Source: Virgibacillus salarius
Lineage (GTDB): Bacteria; Bacillota; Bacilli; Bacillales; Amphibacillaceae
NCBI RefSeq assembly: GCF_039521925.1
Contig: NZ_BAAACY010000170.1
Span: 4,171-68,170, forward strand
Reading direction: 5' to 3'
Length of the DNA stretch: 64,000 bases
Position 1 is the first letter of the stretch. Every line of letters starts with the position of its first letter. Positions 52,038 to 61,756 of the stretch are shown one piece after another. The notes under the pieces are model-generated. The model ran no database searches, was not told the origin of the DNA, and saw only the letters and a list, made by a program, of their open reading frames with translations. Position numbers and translations under genes: made by a program.

Positions 52038-55000
52038 GCTGGACAAAAGAACAAGAGGAAGCAATATATACCAGTGGGAGCGATGTACTCGTTGCAGCGG
52101 CAGCAGGTTCAGGGAAGACCGCTGTACTCGTTGAACGAATAATACAGAAGCTCCTTAATAAAGAGAACCCAGTAGATATCGATTCTCTACTCGTAGTAAC
52201 CTTTACAAATGCTGCAGCCCAAGAAATGCGTAAGCGAGTTGGCGCAGCTCTTGAAAAGGCTTTGGCTGAAGACCCATCTTCCCAACATCTAAAGAAACAA
52301 TTATCCCTACTACAACGGGCATCGATATCCACACTGCATTCCTTTTGTCTTGAAGTTGTACGTCAATATGCATATTTATTAGATATTGATCCTTCATTTC
52401 GCATTGCTAATGAAATGGAAGTAGATTTAATGAAACAAGAGGTAATGGATGATTTGTTTGAGGATTGGTATGGTGCAGATGGCGCTGACCAGGCATTATT
52501 TTTTCAAGTCGTAGATCGTTTTTCGAGTGACCGTAGTGATGCTGAAGTAGAAGACTTAATCCTTTCTCTCTATTCGTTTGCTGTACAGAATCCTTGGCCT
52601 GATCACTGGCTAGATCAATTAGCAAATGCGTATGATGTATCAGAAAATGATGAGCAAATAGATCTTTATTGGTTAAATATACTTAAGCGTGAGGTGGAAG
52701 GGAAGTTTGAAGCTATTCAGCAAGAAATGCTACTTGCTATGAATATAACAAAAGAAAATGACGGACCGTACCAGTATGCGAATACGATAGAAGAAGATAT
52801 AGCTATGTTGCAGGAAGTTAAACGAGTTCAAGGTGATTGGAATCAACTTTATAATTTCATGAAAGACTACACATTTTCAAAACTATCGAGTCAACGTGTT
52901 GAAGTAAATGAGGAGAAAAAAAAGCATGTTCAAAAGCTAAGAAATAGCTATAAAAAACGTTGGAATGATATGAAGCAGGACTGGTTTAGTAGAGATTTAG
53001 CTAGTCATTTAGAAGATATGCGTGAAATGGCGCCAGTAATTAAACAATTGACGGAGTTAGTGAAGGAATTTAAACAACGCTTTACAAAAGAGAAGCGGGA
53101 GCGAGCAATGGTAGATTTCACGGACCTCGAACATTATTGCTTACAGTTATTAAATGAAGATGATTCAACCGAGTCACCAACACCATCAAAAGTGGCAGTT
53201 GGATTTCAACGACGATTTTCTGAATTACTCATCGATGAATATCAGGATACTAACCTAGTACAAGAGACCATTCTACATTTATTAAGTGATCAAATTGGTA
53301 AGGGAAATCGATTTATGGTAGGAGATGTAAAGCAAAGTATTTACCGTTTTCGACATGCGGAGCCGTCTTTGTTTATTGGTAAGTATAAACGATTTGCTGC
53401 TAATACTAATTCGGGAAAACGCATTGATTTAGCCAGAAACTTTAGAAGTAGAGAGCAAGTTTTAACTGGAACGAATTATATCTTTCGACAAATTATCGAT
53501 GAAGCTCTTGGTGAAATAAACTATGATGAAAATGCGGAGCTAATTTATGGCAATAAAATGTATGATGAATATCCTTATAGTCAGCCAAATCCAGAGTTGG
53601 TAATTATAGATCGCCATATTGATGAACAAGAAGAAAGTATGGAGGAAGTGGACTTCCGAGATTTGGAAAAGGCAGAGCTTGAAGCTAGAGTATATGCTAA
53701 AAAAATTAAAAATTGGATTGGTCAAGCAGATCAAGCACCTTTGCAAGTGGTTGATAAGGAAACAAACGCCCAAAGGGATATGCAATATCGGGATGTTGTC
53801 ATTCTGCTTCGGTCGATGACATGGGCTCCGGCTATTACAGATGAGTTGAAAAAACAAGGTATTCCTGTATATGCAGAATTATCAACAGGTTATTTTGAAG
53901 CAATTGAAATAAAGGTAATGATTAGCCTTTTAAAAGTGATTGATAATCCGAGACAGGACATCCCATTAGCGTCAGTATTACGTTCACCAATAGTTGGTTT
54001 AAATGAAGAAGAATTGGCAGCAATTCGATTAGCAGGAAAGAATCTTTCGTTTTATGATGCATTAAAAAACTATGTTAAGCAGCATACAAATGAAACTGCA
54101 AAAAGGCTTCAACGTTTTGTTGACAATCGGGAAAGATACCGTTTAGCATCTAGGCAAGGTTCTTTATCTGAGTTGATTTGGCAGATTTTTCGAGAAACAG
54201 GGTATTACGACTTTGTTGGAGGTATGCCAGGAGGCAGACAACGACAGGCGAATCTCCGAGCTCTCTATGATCGAGCGCGAACGTATGAAAAAACGTCATT
54301 TCGTGGATTATTTCGATTCCTACGCTTTATCGAGCGAATGGAAGAACGAGGGGATGACCTTGGAGCAGCAAGGGCTCTGAGTGAACAAGAGGACGTTGTA
54401 CGTATTATGACGATTCATAAAAGTAAGGGACTTGAATTCCCTGTAGTGCTTTTAGGGGGGATGGATAAACAATTTAATTTGATGGATTTAAATCAGAAAT
54501 ACTTATTGCATAAGGATTATGGTTTTGCCAGTAAATACATCGACCCAGTTAAGCGAATTAGCTATCCAACACTGTATTATCAAGCGTTAAAGCGTGAAAA
54601 ATTGAGGGAGCAGCTCGCAGAGGAAATGCGTGTACTTTATGTTGCATTAACTCGCGCAAAAGAAAAACTTGTCATGATAGGGAGTGTACCATCTTTAGAG
54701 AAAAAAATAGAGAAATGGGAGAAAATAAGGGAGCATCATGAATGGGTACTTCCTTCGTACTTCCGCATCGAATCAAAAACCTATCTGGATTGGGTTGGTC
54801 CAGCGCTCTTACGTCATCGTGACTGCGAAATGTTACGATTAGGCGATACCTCAAAAATGTCGAATGAAACGATAGAGCATGATCCGTCACATTGGGATGT
54901 GACCATTATTCATGGAAGTGAGCTGGTCAATAATACGGAACCTAATAAGGACAATGATGTGCAATTATATGAGCACATTTCTAAATGGAAGCCGTTGGAT

Positions 55001-55756
55001 TTAACAGATAATGAACTCAAATATATCGTTGATCAACGTTTGCAATTTACGTATCCCTATCGAGAGGCTGCGACCTCAAGGGCAAAACAAACAGTAACTG
55101 AAATTAAAAGGCAACAGGAAATAAAGGATGAATATAGTTCTGATCAGCTTGTAGCTACATTTCAAAAGCCGATTGTTAAACGACCAGTATTTATGCAAAA
55201 GGAAAAATCAATGATTTCAGCTGAAAAAGGAACTGCAATGCACACAGTCATGCAGCATTTACCTATTAAACGAGTATTAAATGGTTTGCAAATAGAGGAA
55301 GAAATTGAAAAAATGATAGAAAAAGAGATTATAGGAAGACAAGAAGCAGGCCAGATTGACATCCATGCAATTGAGCAATTTTATCATACACCGATTGCTG
55401 CATTTATCATGGGTGGACCTAAATTCTATCGCGAGGTACCATTTAGTCTTGCATTGCCAGCAAGTGAAGTTTATACAACATGGCACGCACCAGAAGAAAA
55501 TGTGCTAATACAAGGGGTAATCGATTGTCTTATTCCAAAAGAAGATGGTTGGATAATGATCGATTATAAAACGGATGCCATTAATGCTGAATGGACAGAG
55601 CAAGTCAAGGAAAAAATGCTACACCGTTATTTTACGCAAATGAAGCTTTATCGATATGCTGTTGAAACGATTTGGAAACAGCCTGTAAAGGAAACATATT
55701 TGTATTTCTTTGCGAAAAATCAACTTGTTGAAGTGCCACAGGAATTAAAAAGCTAG
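52031..55756 (+). CDS. addA: ATP-dependent helicase/nuclease subunit AddA
   Basis: A 1241-residue UvrD-like helicase with a C-terminal nuclease. Motif I is AAAGSGKTAVLVE near 20, motif Ia VTFTNAAAQEMRKR, motif II LLIDEYQDTNLVQ near 398, motif V IMTIHKSKGLEFPVVLLGG near 795, motif VI RVLYVALTRAKEKLV; the nuclease motif is WIMIDYKTDAI near 1180. With AddB it resects DNA ends. In B. subtilis sbcD-sbcC follow; here the gerP operon does. Confidence 0.96.
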   Translation: MVSWTKEQEEAIYTSGSDVLVAAAAGSGKTAVLVERIIQKLLNKENPVDIDSLLVVTFTNAAAQEMRKRVGAALEKALAEDPSSQHLKKQLSLLQRASISTLHSFCLEVVRQYAYLLDIDPSFRIANEMEVDLMKQEVMDDLFEDWYGADGADQALFFQVVDRFSSDRSDAEVEDLILSLYSFAVQNPWPDHWLDQLANAYDVSENDEQIDLYWLNILKREVEGKFEAIQQEMLLAMNITKENDGPYQYANTIEEDIAMLQEVKRVQGDWNQLYNFMKDYTFSKLSSQRVEVNEEKKKHVQKLRNSYKKRWNDMKQDWFSRDLASHLEDMREMAPVIKQLTELVKEFKQRFTKEKRERAMVDFTDLEHYCLQLLNEDDSTESPTPSKVAVGFQRRFSELLIDEYQDTNLVQETILHLLSDQIGKGNRFMVGDVKQSIYRFRHAEPSLFIGKYKRFAANTNSGKRIDLARNFRSREQVLTGTNYIFRQIIDEALGEINYDENAELIYGNKMYDEYPYSQPNPELVIIDRHIDEQEESMEEVDFRDLEKAELEARVYAKKIKNWIGQADQAPLQVVDKETNAQRDMQYRDVVILLRSMTWAPAITDELKKQGIPVYAELSTGYFEAIEIKVMISLLKVIDNPRQDIPLASVLRSPIVGLNEEELAAIRLAGKNLSFYDALKNYVKQHTNETAKRLQRFVDNRERYRLASRQGSLSELIWQIFRETGYYDFVGGMPGGRQRQANLRALYDRARTYEKTSFRGLFRFLRFIERMEERGDDLGAARALSEQEDVVRIMTIHKSKGLEFPVVLLGGMDKQFNLMDLNQKYLLHKDYGFASKYIDPVKRISYPTLYYQALKREKLREQLAEEMRVLYVALTRAKEKLVMIGSVPSLEKKIEKWEKIREHHEWVLPSYFRIESKTYLDWVGPALLRHRDCEMLRLGDTSKMSNETIEHDPSHWDVTIIHGSELVNNTEPNKDNDVQLYEHISKWKPLDLTDNELKYIVDQRLQFTYPYREAATSRAKQTVTEIKRQQEIKDEYSSDQLVATFQKPIVKRPVFMQKEKSMISAEKGTAMHTVMQHLPIKRVLNGLQIEEEIEKMIEKEIIGRQEAGQIDIHAIEQFYHTPIAAFIMGGPKFYREVPFSLALPASEVYTTWHAPEENVLIQGVIDCLIPKEDGWIMIDYKTDAINAEWTEQVKEKMLHRYFTQMKLYRYAVETIWKQPVKETYLYFFAKNQLVEVPQELKS

Positions 55757-55889
55757 GCTAATAGTAGAGTAAAGCAAAATTCTGTTTTGTTATGTACAAG
55801 GGGGTGCGACATACTAAAACGGCTCTTTTTAAAGACGAAACCATCCTTTACACTCCCGCCGAAATATAGTGTGGGAGCAAAGGCTCAAT

Positions 55890-55929
55890 AATAAGCTTGT
55901 AGAACCACTAAGGATTCCACAAGCTTATT
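55890..55929. terminator. Bidirectional terminator between addA and gerPF
   Basis: AATAAGCTTGT (55890-55900) pairs with ACAAGCTTATT (55919-55929) with additional inner pairs, between convergent operons. Confidence 0.82.
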
Positions 55930-55938
55930 TCATAATGT

Positions 55939-56157
55939 TTATGCGTTTGCCGTAATGTTTTGATCGTTTAAATCAGGGTCAAACGGATTGGTTGTACTGA
56001 CGCCGTTATTCGTACAGATGAAGTCACCTGTATTAAGTGAGCCAGAACCAGCGTTAGTTTTTGCAGTATCCTTTGGAGATAAATAAAAGGAATCACCAAA
56101 GTTAACCACACCTCCGCCAACACTAATTATTTTTACTGGTCCAACAATAGCGGGCAT
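55939..56157 (-). CDS. gerPF: Spore germination protein GerPF
   Basis: A 72-residue protein beginning MPAIVGPVKIISVGGGVVNF with SGSLNTGDFICTNNGVSTTN, the GerPA/GerPF family pattern. GerP proteins lie in the coat region and let germinants reach inner receptors. GAAGGTG precedes ATG 56157. It is the last gene of gerPABCDEF and a paralogue of gerPA. Confidence 0.92.
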   Translation of the reverse strand: MPAIVGPVKIISVGGGVVNFGDSFYLSPKDTAKTNAGSGSLNTGDFICTNNGVSTTNPFDPDLNDQNITANA

Positions 56158-56223
56158 GCTAACACCTTCTATCATAGTATTCTTAAAACAGTCTATGAGA
56201 TGGAACAAGGATTGGTGTCTTAT

Positions 56224-56592
56224 TTAATCTTGGAGCTTTCGGAAATGCTTTAATCGTGCATCTGCAGCTATATTTTCCACGCTCCCGATTTGCATTAAGG
56301 AGGAACTACTAACTCCAATTAAAGAAACATGGTGGACATTAATAGAACAGTCGTGATGAAAAGTAGATTTATTTACGGTTTTCCCATCTTTCAGCCAGTT
56401 TGCTTTTCTGGTGAAAATCGGATAATCCTCAAAGTATTCCTCATCTGCTTTTGTGAAGTAATCTCCCTCTTTTTGTACCGCAATCCCTTTGGAATTTAAA
56501 TTGGCATTGAATGTGTCTCCAATTGAAACAACGCCACTAAAGGAAACAGAATTGGTAAACATATCGGATACATGAGCGATTCGTTTTTGCAC
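56224..56592 (-). CDS. gerPE: Spore germination protein GerPE
   Basis: A 122-residue protein, fifth in the gerP operon. It starts with GTG 56592 behind AAGGAGAG. Segments RIAHVSDMFTNSVSFSGVVSIGDT and NVHHVSLIGVSSSSLMQIGSVENI show the beta-rich repeat seen in the family. Its role is in coat permeability to germinants. Confidence 0.9.
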   Translation of the reverse strand: MQKRIAHVSDMFTNSVSFSGVVSIGDTFNANLNSKGIAVQKEGDYFTKADEEYFEDYPIFTRKANWLKDGKTVNKSTFHHDCSINVHHVSLIGVSSSSLMQIGSVENIAADARLKHFRKLQD

Positions 56593-56606
56593 GAGTTATT
56601 CTCTCC

Positions 56607-56780
56607 TTATGGGGCTAATGGTACAATATTTCCAAAAGTAAAGGCCTCTGGTGGTGTATCAAAAAAAGATGAAAGACATATCTCATCGTTGTCCCCAATC
56701 AAAAAAACGGATGAGGCAGATACGTTATCTACATTAACATTTTCAACATTTAGTCCCCAGTTATGGACTTCCATGTTCAT
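56607..56780 (-). CDS. gerPD: Spore germination protein GerPD
   Basis: A 57-residue protein, MNMEVHNWGLNVENVNVDNV then SASSVFLIGDNDEICLSSFF and DTPPEAFTFGNIVPLAP. It matches GerPD (58 aa in B. subtilis), notably SSSVF-IGD and FDTPPE. AAGGAG lies seven bases before ATG 56780. The ATG overlaps the gerPC stop in a TCAT (ATGA) junction, so translation is coupled. Confidence 0.92.
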   Translation of the reverse strand: MNMEVHNWGLNVENVNVDNVSASSVFLIGDNDEICLSSFFDTPPEAFTFGNIVPLAP

Positions 56781-57364
56781 GATGATTCTCCTTTATTCTT
56801 TTTGGTATGCATAAAATGAGCTAGCGATTTTTGAATTTCACTTTTAATGTTATCTGATATATAAGCATGCAATTCCTCTCTTGATTTAAGGTTACCATTT
56901 TGTGTTGCCTCATTTTCATGAAAGGCAATCCGTCCAGGCAACTGTTTTTCTATATCTTGTATAAGAACGGAGGGATATCCATCGTTTAAATTTACACTGT
57001 GCTCTCTTGCGAGCTGACGAATAATAGAGGGACCGGTTTCATGGAGATAATTTCCTAATTCTGATTGTAAGGTTTGTTTAAGTGGTGGCTGATAATTTGG
57101 TATGTCAGGCTGGTTTGGGAAACCCGTATCTTCAAGGTTTGCTAAGTCCTGTGGGGATAAACCGATATGAAGCGTACCGTCTAAATGCTCAATCTTCAGT
57201 TGGTCGAAGTGATATTCCACCTTTTCAATCTTATTAGATTTAGCAGCTTGCAAACTATCCTCCAATTGGTTTACTCTCGACATTAATGTTTGGATTAGAT
57301 TCTCCTGCTGCTTCATATGTTCATGTAAATCATAAATATATTTTGACCAATCATTATTGTTCAT
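56777..57364 (-). CDS. gerPC: Spore germination protein GerPC
   Basis: A 195-residue protein with an N-terminal coiled coil (DLHEHMKQQENLIQTLMSRV) and the block VEYHFDQLKIEHLDGTLHIGLSP characteristic of GerPC. ATG 57364 is behind AAGGGGGG; the longer frame to 57385 includes that site. It is part of the coat-layer GerP assembly. Confidence 0.92.
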   Translation of the reverse strand: MNNNDWSKYIYDLHEHMKQQENLIQTLMSRVNQLEDSLQAAKSNKIEKVEYHFDQLKIEHLDGTLHIGLSPQDLANLEDTGFPNQPDIPNYQPPLKQTLQSELGNYLHETGPSIIRQLAREHSVNLNDGYPSVLIQDIEKQLPGRIAFHENEATQNGNLKSREELHAYISDNIKSEIQKSLAHFMHTKKNKGESS

Positions 57365-57439
57365 GAAAATAAACCCCCCTTGCACAGTGTAGACGAATGC
57401 CTATGCTTAGTTTATGCATTACCTACAAAAATGTGCGAT

Positions 57440-57640
57440 TTAAGGGGCTAAAGGTACAAGAGGAGTAGTCTCACTAATTGCTTCTGCCTCCTCAGCAGCT
57501 TCTGTAAATCCGCCTGTATTGTATATATCGGATTGGGCTTGTAGACTGCCAGTGCTTCCAATTTGCAATACAGAAGAATTGGTAATAGCACCGACTTTTA
57601 TCATATAAATACTAATGGATTGATGGACAGTGATATTCAT
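57440..57640 (-). CDS. gerPB: Spore germination protein GerPB
   Basis: A 66-residue protein, MNITVHQSISIYMIKVGAIT then NSSVLQIGSTGSLQAQSDIY and NTGGFTEAAEEAEA. This is the GerPB pattern with SSVLQIGS. It starts two bases after gerPA and has GGAGG upstream within the gerPA end. Confidence 0.92.
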   Translation of the reverse strand: MNITVHQSISIYMIKVGAITNSSVLQIGSTGSLQAQSDIYNTGGFTEAAEEAEAISETTPLVPLAP

Positions 57641-57642
57641 CT

Positions 57643-57864
57643 TTATTCCTCCGAGATTATAGGTTGATCAAAATTGTCGGGATCAAAAACATAGGTTTTA
57701 GAATTCCCCAAGTTTACACGAATACCTCTTCCAGTATTGAAAGACCCTCCACCAGCATAGGTTTTGGCAGTACTGTCTGGGGATATGGAATACACATCGC
57801 CAATATTAAAAATACTGGAGGAAGATATATTAATTACTTTGACTGCACCGACTTTTGCTGGCAT
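57643..57864 (-). CDS. gerPA: Spore germination protein GerPA
   Basis: A 73-residue protein, MPAKVGAVKVINISSSSIFN ... GGGSFNTGRGIRVNLGNSKT. It is the first gene of the operon and a paralogue of gerPF. AAAGGAGGAG precedes ATG 57864. A sigma-K-like promoter sits just upstream. Confidence 0.92.
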   Translation of the reverse strand: MPAKVGAVKVINISSSSIFNIGDVYSISPDSTAKTYAGGGSFNTGRGIRVNLGNSKTYVFDPDNFDQPIISEE

Positions 57865-57884
57865 TTGGACTCCTCCTTTACTGT

Positions 57885-57910
57885 TAGCTTATGAAAATCT
57901 TCTATTTTGT
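57885..57910 (-). promoter_or_regulatory. Sigma-K-like promoter of gerP
   Basis: On the minus strand CATAAGCTA (57893 to 57885) fits the sigma-K -10 CATANNNTA, with AC 15 bases upstream at 57910-57909. Late mother-cell expression is known for gerP in B. subtilis. The implied leader is very short. Confidence 0.45.
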
Positions 57911-57982
57911 TGAGGATCTTTAGCAGGATTGTTTTGTTTTTTATCGAATAATATGAGGTACGAAGCAGAAAGGGAGTATATG

Positions 57983-59164
57983 ATGGATATAAAGGCAACA
58001 CCGACTCGTGAAAAAGATCGGTTGGTTTGGATTGATGCAGCTAGAGGCTTCGCTATTTTTGGTATATTTATTGTGAATATTGGCGCCTTCAGTGCACCTT
58101 ATTTTTTGTATGGAGGAGAAGGGGTAGCGTGGCCATCTAGTTTGGATCATACGGTTCAAGGTATTATCGACATATTTTTTCAAGCAAGCTTCTATCCATT
58201 ATTTTCAATTTTGTTTGGCTTTGGCATTCAGTTAATGAAGGAAGGGCTATTTGTAAAAGGAATTGCCTTTTATCCGATTCTAATTCGCAGGCTCATGGTT
58301 TTAATTGGATTTGGAATAATTCATGCGTTTTTAATATGGCATGGTGATATTTTATTGTCGTATGGAATAATTGGGTTGTTTTTACTTTTATTCTTGGATG
58401 TGAAAGATCGGACGCTACTTGGCTGGGGAGTTACTCTGTTAGTTGGAAGTGTTAGTATGTTAACACTATTTTTGTATAATGCGAGGCATTTTCTTAATGA
58501 ATATGACGATGTAATGATAAATCAAGCGCTTGAAAATTATCAAAGTACCACTATTCAAGCCATTTGGTATCAAAACTTTCAAGATTGGATGTATGGTAAT
58601 GGAGGAATTGTTTTTTTCATAATGATTGCAACCATTTTACCTTTATTTCTATTTGGAATGTACATTGCACGGAAACGCTGGCTACATAAACCGAAGCAAT
58701 ATCATTCTATTATTAAAAGGCTTTGGTTTAGTTCCTTGATTCTCTTCATTCTCTTAAAGCTAGCTCCCTATTTGTTTGGGAATCCGACATGGTTTTCGAT
58801 GATTCAAGATAATATAGGTGGCTCATTTTCAGCACTATTTTATTTAACATCGATTACACTGTTAGCTCAAACCAAGGTGGGCGCTGCAATACTCCAACCA
58901 TTAGTTTATGTAGGCAGAATGGCATTAACCAATTATATTACACAATCTGTCATATGTTTTGTCTTATTTTATGGGGTTGGATTTGGTCTATATGGAGCTA
59001 TATCACCATTAATTGGAGTACTTATGGTTATTGTCATTTATTTCTTACAGATCATATATAGTAAATGGTGGTTTATTCATTTTCGGTTTGGTCCATTAGA
59101 ATGGATATGGCGTAGCTTGACCTATAATCAGAAACAGTATCTTCGTAGGAAAAATCAAGGGTGA
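57983..59164 (+). CDS. DUF418 family membrane protein
   Basis: A 393-residue protein with about nine or ten membrane helices. N-terminal DRLVWIDAARGFAIFGIFIVNIGAF and the C-terminal DUF418 block with VGRMALTNYITQSV and FRFGPLEWIWRSLTY are typical of the YeiB/DUF418 family. Function unknown; transport or acyl transfer is suggested for relatives. ATG 57983 has GGGAG with better spacing than ATG 57980. It is divergent from gerPA. Confidence 0.85.
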   Translation: MDIKATPTREKDRLVWIDAARGFAIFGIFIVNIGAFSAPYFLYGGEGVAWPSSLDHTVQGIIDIFFQASFYPLFSILFGFGIQLMKEGLFVKGIAFYPILIRRLMVLIGFGIIHAFLIWHGDILLSYGIIGLFLLLFLDVKDRTLLGWGVTLLVGSVSMLTLFLYNARHFLNEYDDVMINQALENYQSTTIQAIWYQNFQDWMYGNGGIVFFIMIATILPLFLFGMYIARKRWLHKPKQYHSIIKRLWFSSLILFILLKLAPYLFGNPTWFSMIQDNIGGSFSALFYLTSITLLAQTKVGAAILQPLVYVGRMALTNYITQSVICFVLFYGVGFGLYGAISPLIGVLMVIVIYFLQIIYSKWWFIHFRFGPLEWIWRSLTYNQKQYLRRKNQG

Positions 59165-59178
59165 ATGGGGGAGAAGTG

Positions 59179-59739
59179 ATGCGAGTTCCAAAAGATAACT
59201 TTCCAACACTTGAAACAGAGCGAATGCGATTACGAAGGGTTACCATCGATGATGCTGCGGATATGTTTGCTTATTGCTCCGATAAAGAAGTAGCTAAATA
59301 TGTGAATTGGGATGCCCATCAATCGATGGCCGATACCCATATATTTCTTAATCTAATATTAAATCAGTACAAAGGAAATAATTATGTCTTCTGGGGAATT
59401 CAAGATAAACAAACACATCATTTAATAGGAACGATTAATTTTGTATCATGGAAGAAAAAACATCGTACGGCAGAAATAGCGTATATCATTTCTAGAGACT
59501 ATTGGGGAAGAGGAATGATGACAGAAGCTGCAATGAGAGTGATAGCATATGGATTTACAGAGATGAATTTAGTACGTATCCAAGCAAGATGTTTTCGAGA
59601 AAATCTTGCGTCTGAAAGAGTAATGGAAAAGGTAGGAATGACCTTTGAAGGAATAATGAGAATGGCCATGCAAGTAAACGGAATACATTATGATTTAAAA
59701 TTATATTCCATTTTAAATCATGAATTTGATGCAGGCTAA
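59179..59739 (+). CDS. GNAT N-acetyltransferase (RimJ/RimL-like)
   Basis: A 186-residue acetyltransferase with the standard fold: LETERMRLRRVTIDDAADMF at the N-terminus, YIISRDYWGRGMMTEAAMRV (motif A, acetyl-CoA loop RGMMTEA) near 106-125 and RIQARCFRENLASERVMEKVGM (motif B) near 137-158. It may modify a ribosomal protein or small molecule. GGGGGAG precedes ATG 59179; the GTG at 59161 overlaps the previous stop. Confidence 0.85.
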   Translation: MRVPKDNFPTLETERMRLRRVTIDDAADMFAYCSDKEVAKYVNWDAHQSMADTHIFLNLILNQYKGNNYVFWGIQDKQTHHLIGTINFVSWKKKHRTAEIAYIISRDYWGRGMMTEAAMRVIAYGFTEMNLVRIQARCFRENLASERVMEKVGMTFEGIMRMAMQVNGIHYDLKLYSILNHEFDAG

Positions 59740-59929
59740 TGATAAACTACAGAAAGTTAGGGCAGTCAGCAAACTTTCTACGTTTTCCATTTTCATGACT
59801 CAAGAAGACATCTCCATAACTATCATGGATTTGACTGAAACTCCTTTCTACCTGTACGAATTGTGAGAAACGTAATTTATTTCATCTGTGGCTATGAATT
59901 ACTGCTGTAGTCTGCAATAAAGCTATTAA

Positions 59930-59972
59930 AAAGGCTGTTCACAAGTCTAGCTTGACTTATGGGACAGCCTTT
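59930..59972. terminator. Terminator between the acetyltransferase and rocD
   Basis: AAAGGCTGTTC (59930-59940) pairs with GGACAGCCTTT (59962-59972) with one G-T pair. Confidence 0.8.
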
Positions 59973-59997
59973 CTGTATACATTATAAAAATTCGTAC

Positions 59998-61194
59998 TTA
60001 ACCGTTAAACACTTCACGGATATGACTAATAGCCCAATCGAGATCTGTTTTATCAATAATAAGTGGAGGAGCAAAGCGTATTACATTGTCATGAGTTTCT
60101 TTACATAGTAATCCCTTTTCTTTTAACGCTTCACAATACGGGCGAGCGGCCTCTGTTAACTCCATACCAATAAATAGACCTTTACCACGTACTTCTTTTA
60201 TTTTGGGATTATCAATCGTATTGAGTTCAGCCATCATATAGCTCCCAAGCTCTAACGAGCGTTCTGCCAAATTTTCTTCCTCTAGTACTTCTAAAGATGC
60301 TGTGGAAACTGCACAAGCTAGTGGATTTCCACCAAAGGTTGAACCGTGTGATCCAGGGTTAAATACACCCAAGATATCTTTATTAGCGACGACACAGGAG
60401 ATTGGAAATACGCCTCCTCCTAAGGCTTTTCCGAGAATTAGAACATCTGGAGTTACATCTTCCCAATCACAAGCGAACATTTTTCCACTACGTGCAAGTC
60501 CGGCTTGTATTTCATCAGCGATATACAAAACCTTATTTTCCTTACATATAGCATAAGCTTCCTTTAAGAATCCTTCTGGAGGCATTACAATTCCAGCTTC
60601 ACCTTGAATCGGTTCAAATAAAAAGCCCGCTGTGTTCTCTGTAATAGCATTTTTTAATGCATCAATGTCACCATAAGGAATGATTTTAATTCCTGGCAGC
60701 ATTGGTCCAAATCCACGTTTGTATTCAGCTTCTGAAGAAAGGGATACAGCAGTCATTGTTCTTCCATGAAAATTTCCTTCACAAGCAATGATTTCTGCTT
60801 TATCTTCTGCAACACCTTTTACATCATAAGCCCATCTTCTAGCTGCTTTGATCGCTGTTTCAACAGCTTCAGCCCCTGTATTCATTGGCAGGGCCATTTC
60901 TTTATTAGTTAGTTTACATATTTTTTCGTACCAAGGTCCAAGCTGATCATTGTGGAAAGCTCTTGAGGTTAATGTTACAGCATCAGCTTGTTTTTTTAAG
61001 GCTTCAATAATTTTGGGGTGACGATGTCCTTGGTTTACTGCTGAATAAGCACTCAGCATGTCCATATAGCGGTTTCCTTCTGGATCTTCTACCCAAACTC
61101 CTTCAGCCTTTGCAATAACAACAGGTAGAGGATGATAGTTTTTCGCACCATATTCCTGTGTCTGATCAATTATTTCCTGACTCGTTTGTACCAT
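59998..61194 (-). CDS. rocD: Ornithine aminotransferase RocD
   Basis: A 398-residue class III PLP aminotransferase converting ornithine and 2-oxoglutarate to glutamate-5-semialdehyde and glutamate. Visible parts are MLSAYSAVNQGHRHPKI, PMNTGAEAVETAIKAARRWAY, FEPIQGEAGIVMPPEG, ADEIQAGLARSGKMFACDWE and the PLP Lys in LILGKALGGGVFPISCVV (near 255). CGGAGGGATC precedes ATG 61194. No other roc gene is nearby. Confidence 0.94.
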   Translation of the reverse strand: MVQTSQEIIDQTQEYGAKNYHPLPVVIAKAEGVWVEDPEGNRYMDMLSAYSAVNQGHRHPKIIEALKKQADAVTLTSRAFHNDQLGPWYEKICKLTNKEMALPMNTGAEAVETAIKAARRWAYDVKGVAEDKAEIIACEGNFHGRTMTAVSLSSEAEYKRGFGPMLPGIKIIPYGDIDALKNAITENTAGFLFEPIQGEAGIVMPPEGFLKEAYAICKENKVLYIADEIQAGLARSGKMFACDWEDVTPDVLILGKALGGGVFPISCVVANKDILGVFNPGSHGSTFGGNPLACAVSTASLEVLEEENLAERSLELGSYMMAELNTIDNPKIKEVRGKGLFIGMELTEAARPYCEALKEKGLLCKETHDNVIRFAPPLIIDKTDLDWAISHIREVFNG

Positions 61195-61354
61195 ATGATC
61201 CCTCCGAATTTTAAAAATAATCTACAAAAATAGTATAACAGTTTTTCTTGCTGAATAGATACAGAAAATTTGTCATGATTTTTTTATATGATTTATTAAA
61301 GTGATCATGGTATGATAGCGATAGTCATTGAATTTGGCAGGAGGTAGTTTAGAG

Positions 61355-61714
61355 ATGACACATATGCATATTACTGCATGGGCGCTTGGTTTTATTTTAT
61401 TTGCTCTAGTTTACATGATGTTAAAACAAGGTAAGGAAAAGCCTGCAAAAATTACACAAATGATTTTGCGATTAGACTATTTGTTTATACTTTATACCGG
61501 TGGAGATTTAATTGCGTATTATTTTAATGGCAGTCCATTACTACCTGAAGCAATCATTAAGGGACTTGCTGGAGTTTGGATTATTGCTGTGATGGAAATG
61601 ATGCTTGTGAAGTTAAGAAAGCAGAAGTCACTTAAAGGTTTGTGGCTCCAATTTGTGATTGCCGTTATTATTGTACTTGCATTGGGATTCTTTAGACTCC
61701 CTATGTCTGTATAA
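61355..61714 (+). CDS. yisL: UPF0344 membrane protein YisL
   Basis: A 119-residue membrane protein with four helices, beginning MTHMHITAWALGFILFALVY and containing LRLDYLFILYTGGDL. It matches YisL of B. subtilis (118 aa), which also lies downstream of gerP. Function unknown. AGGAGGT lies nine bases before ATG 61355; the frame to 61328 is not supported. Confidence 0.87.
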   Translation: MTHMHITAWALGFILFALVYMMLKQGKEKPAKITQMILRLDYLFILYTGGDLIAYYFNGSPLLPEAIIKGLAGVWIIAVMEMMLVKLRKQKSLKGLWLQFVIAVIIVLALGFFRLPMSV

Positions 61715-61720
61715 GTATAG

Positions 61721-61755
61721 AAAGATTGTCCTTATGTTTGGGGCAATCTTTTTTT
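61721..61755 (+). terminator. Terminator of yisL
   Basis: AAAGATTGTCC (61721-61731) pairs with GGGCAATCTTT (61741-61751) with one G-T pair, then T. A family-1 repeat begins directly behind it. Confidence 0.85.
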
Positions 61756-61756
61756 A

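Noticed and set aside
56572..56814. 80-codon plus-strand frame
   Set aside because: It is antisense to gerPD, which has a good start, a ribosome binding site and family similarity.
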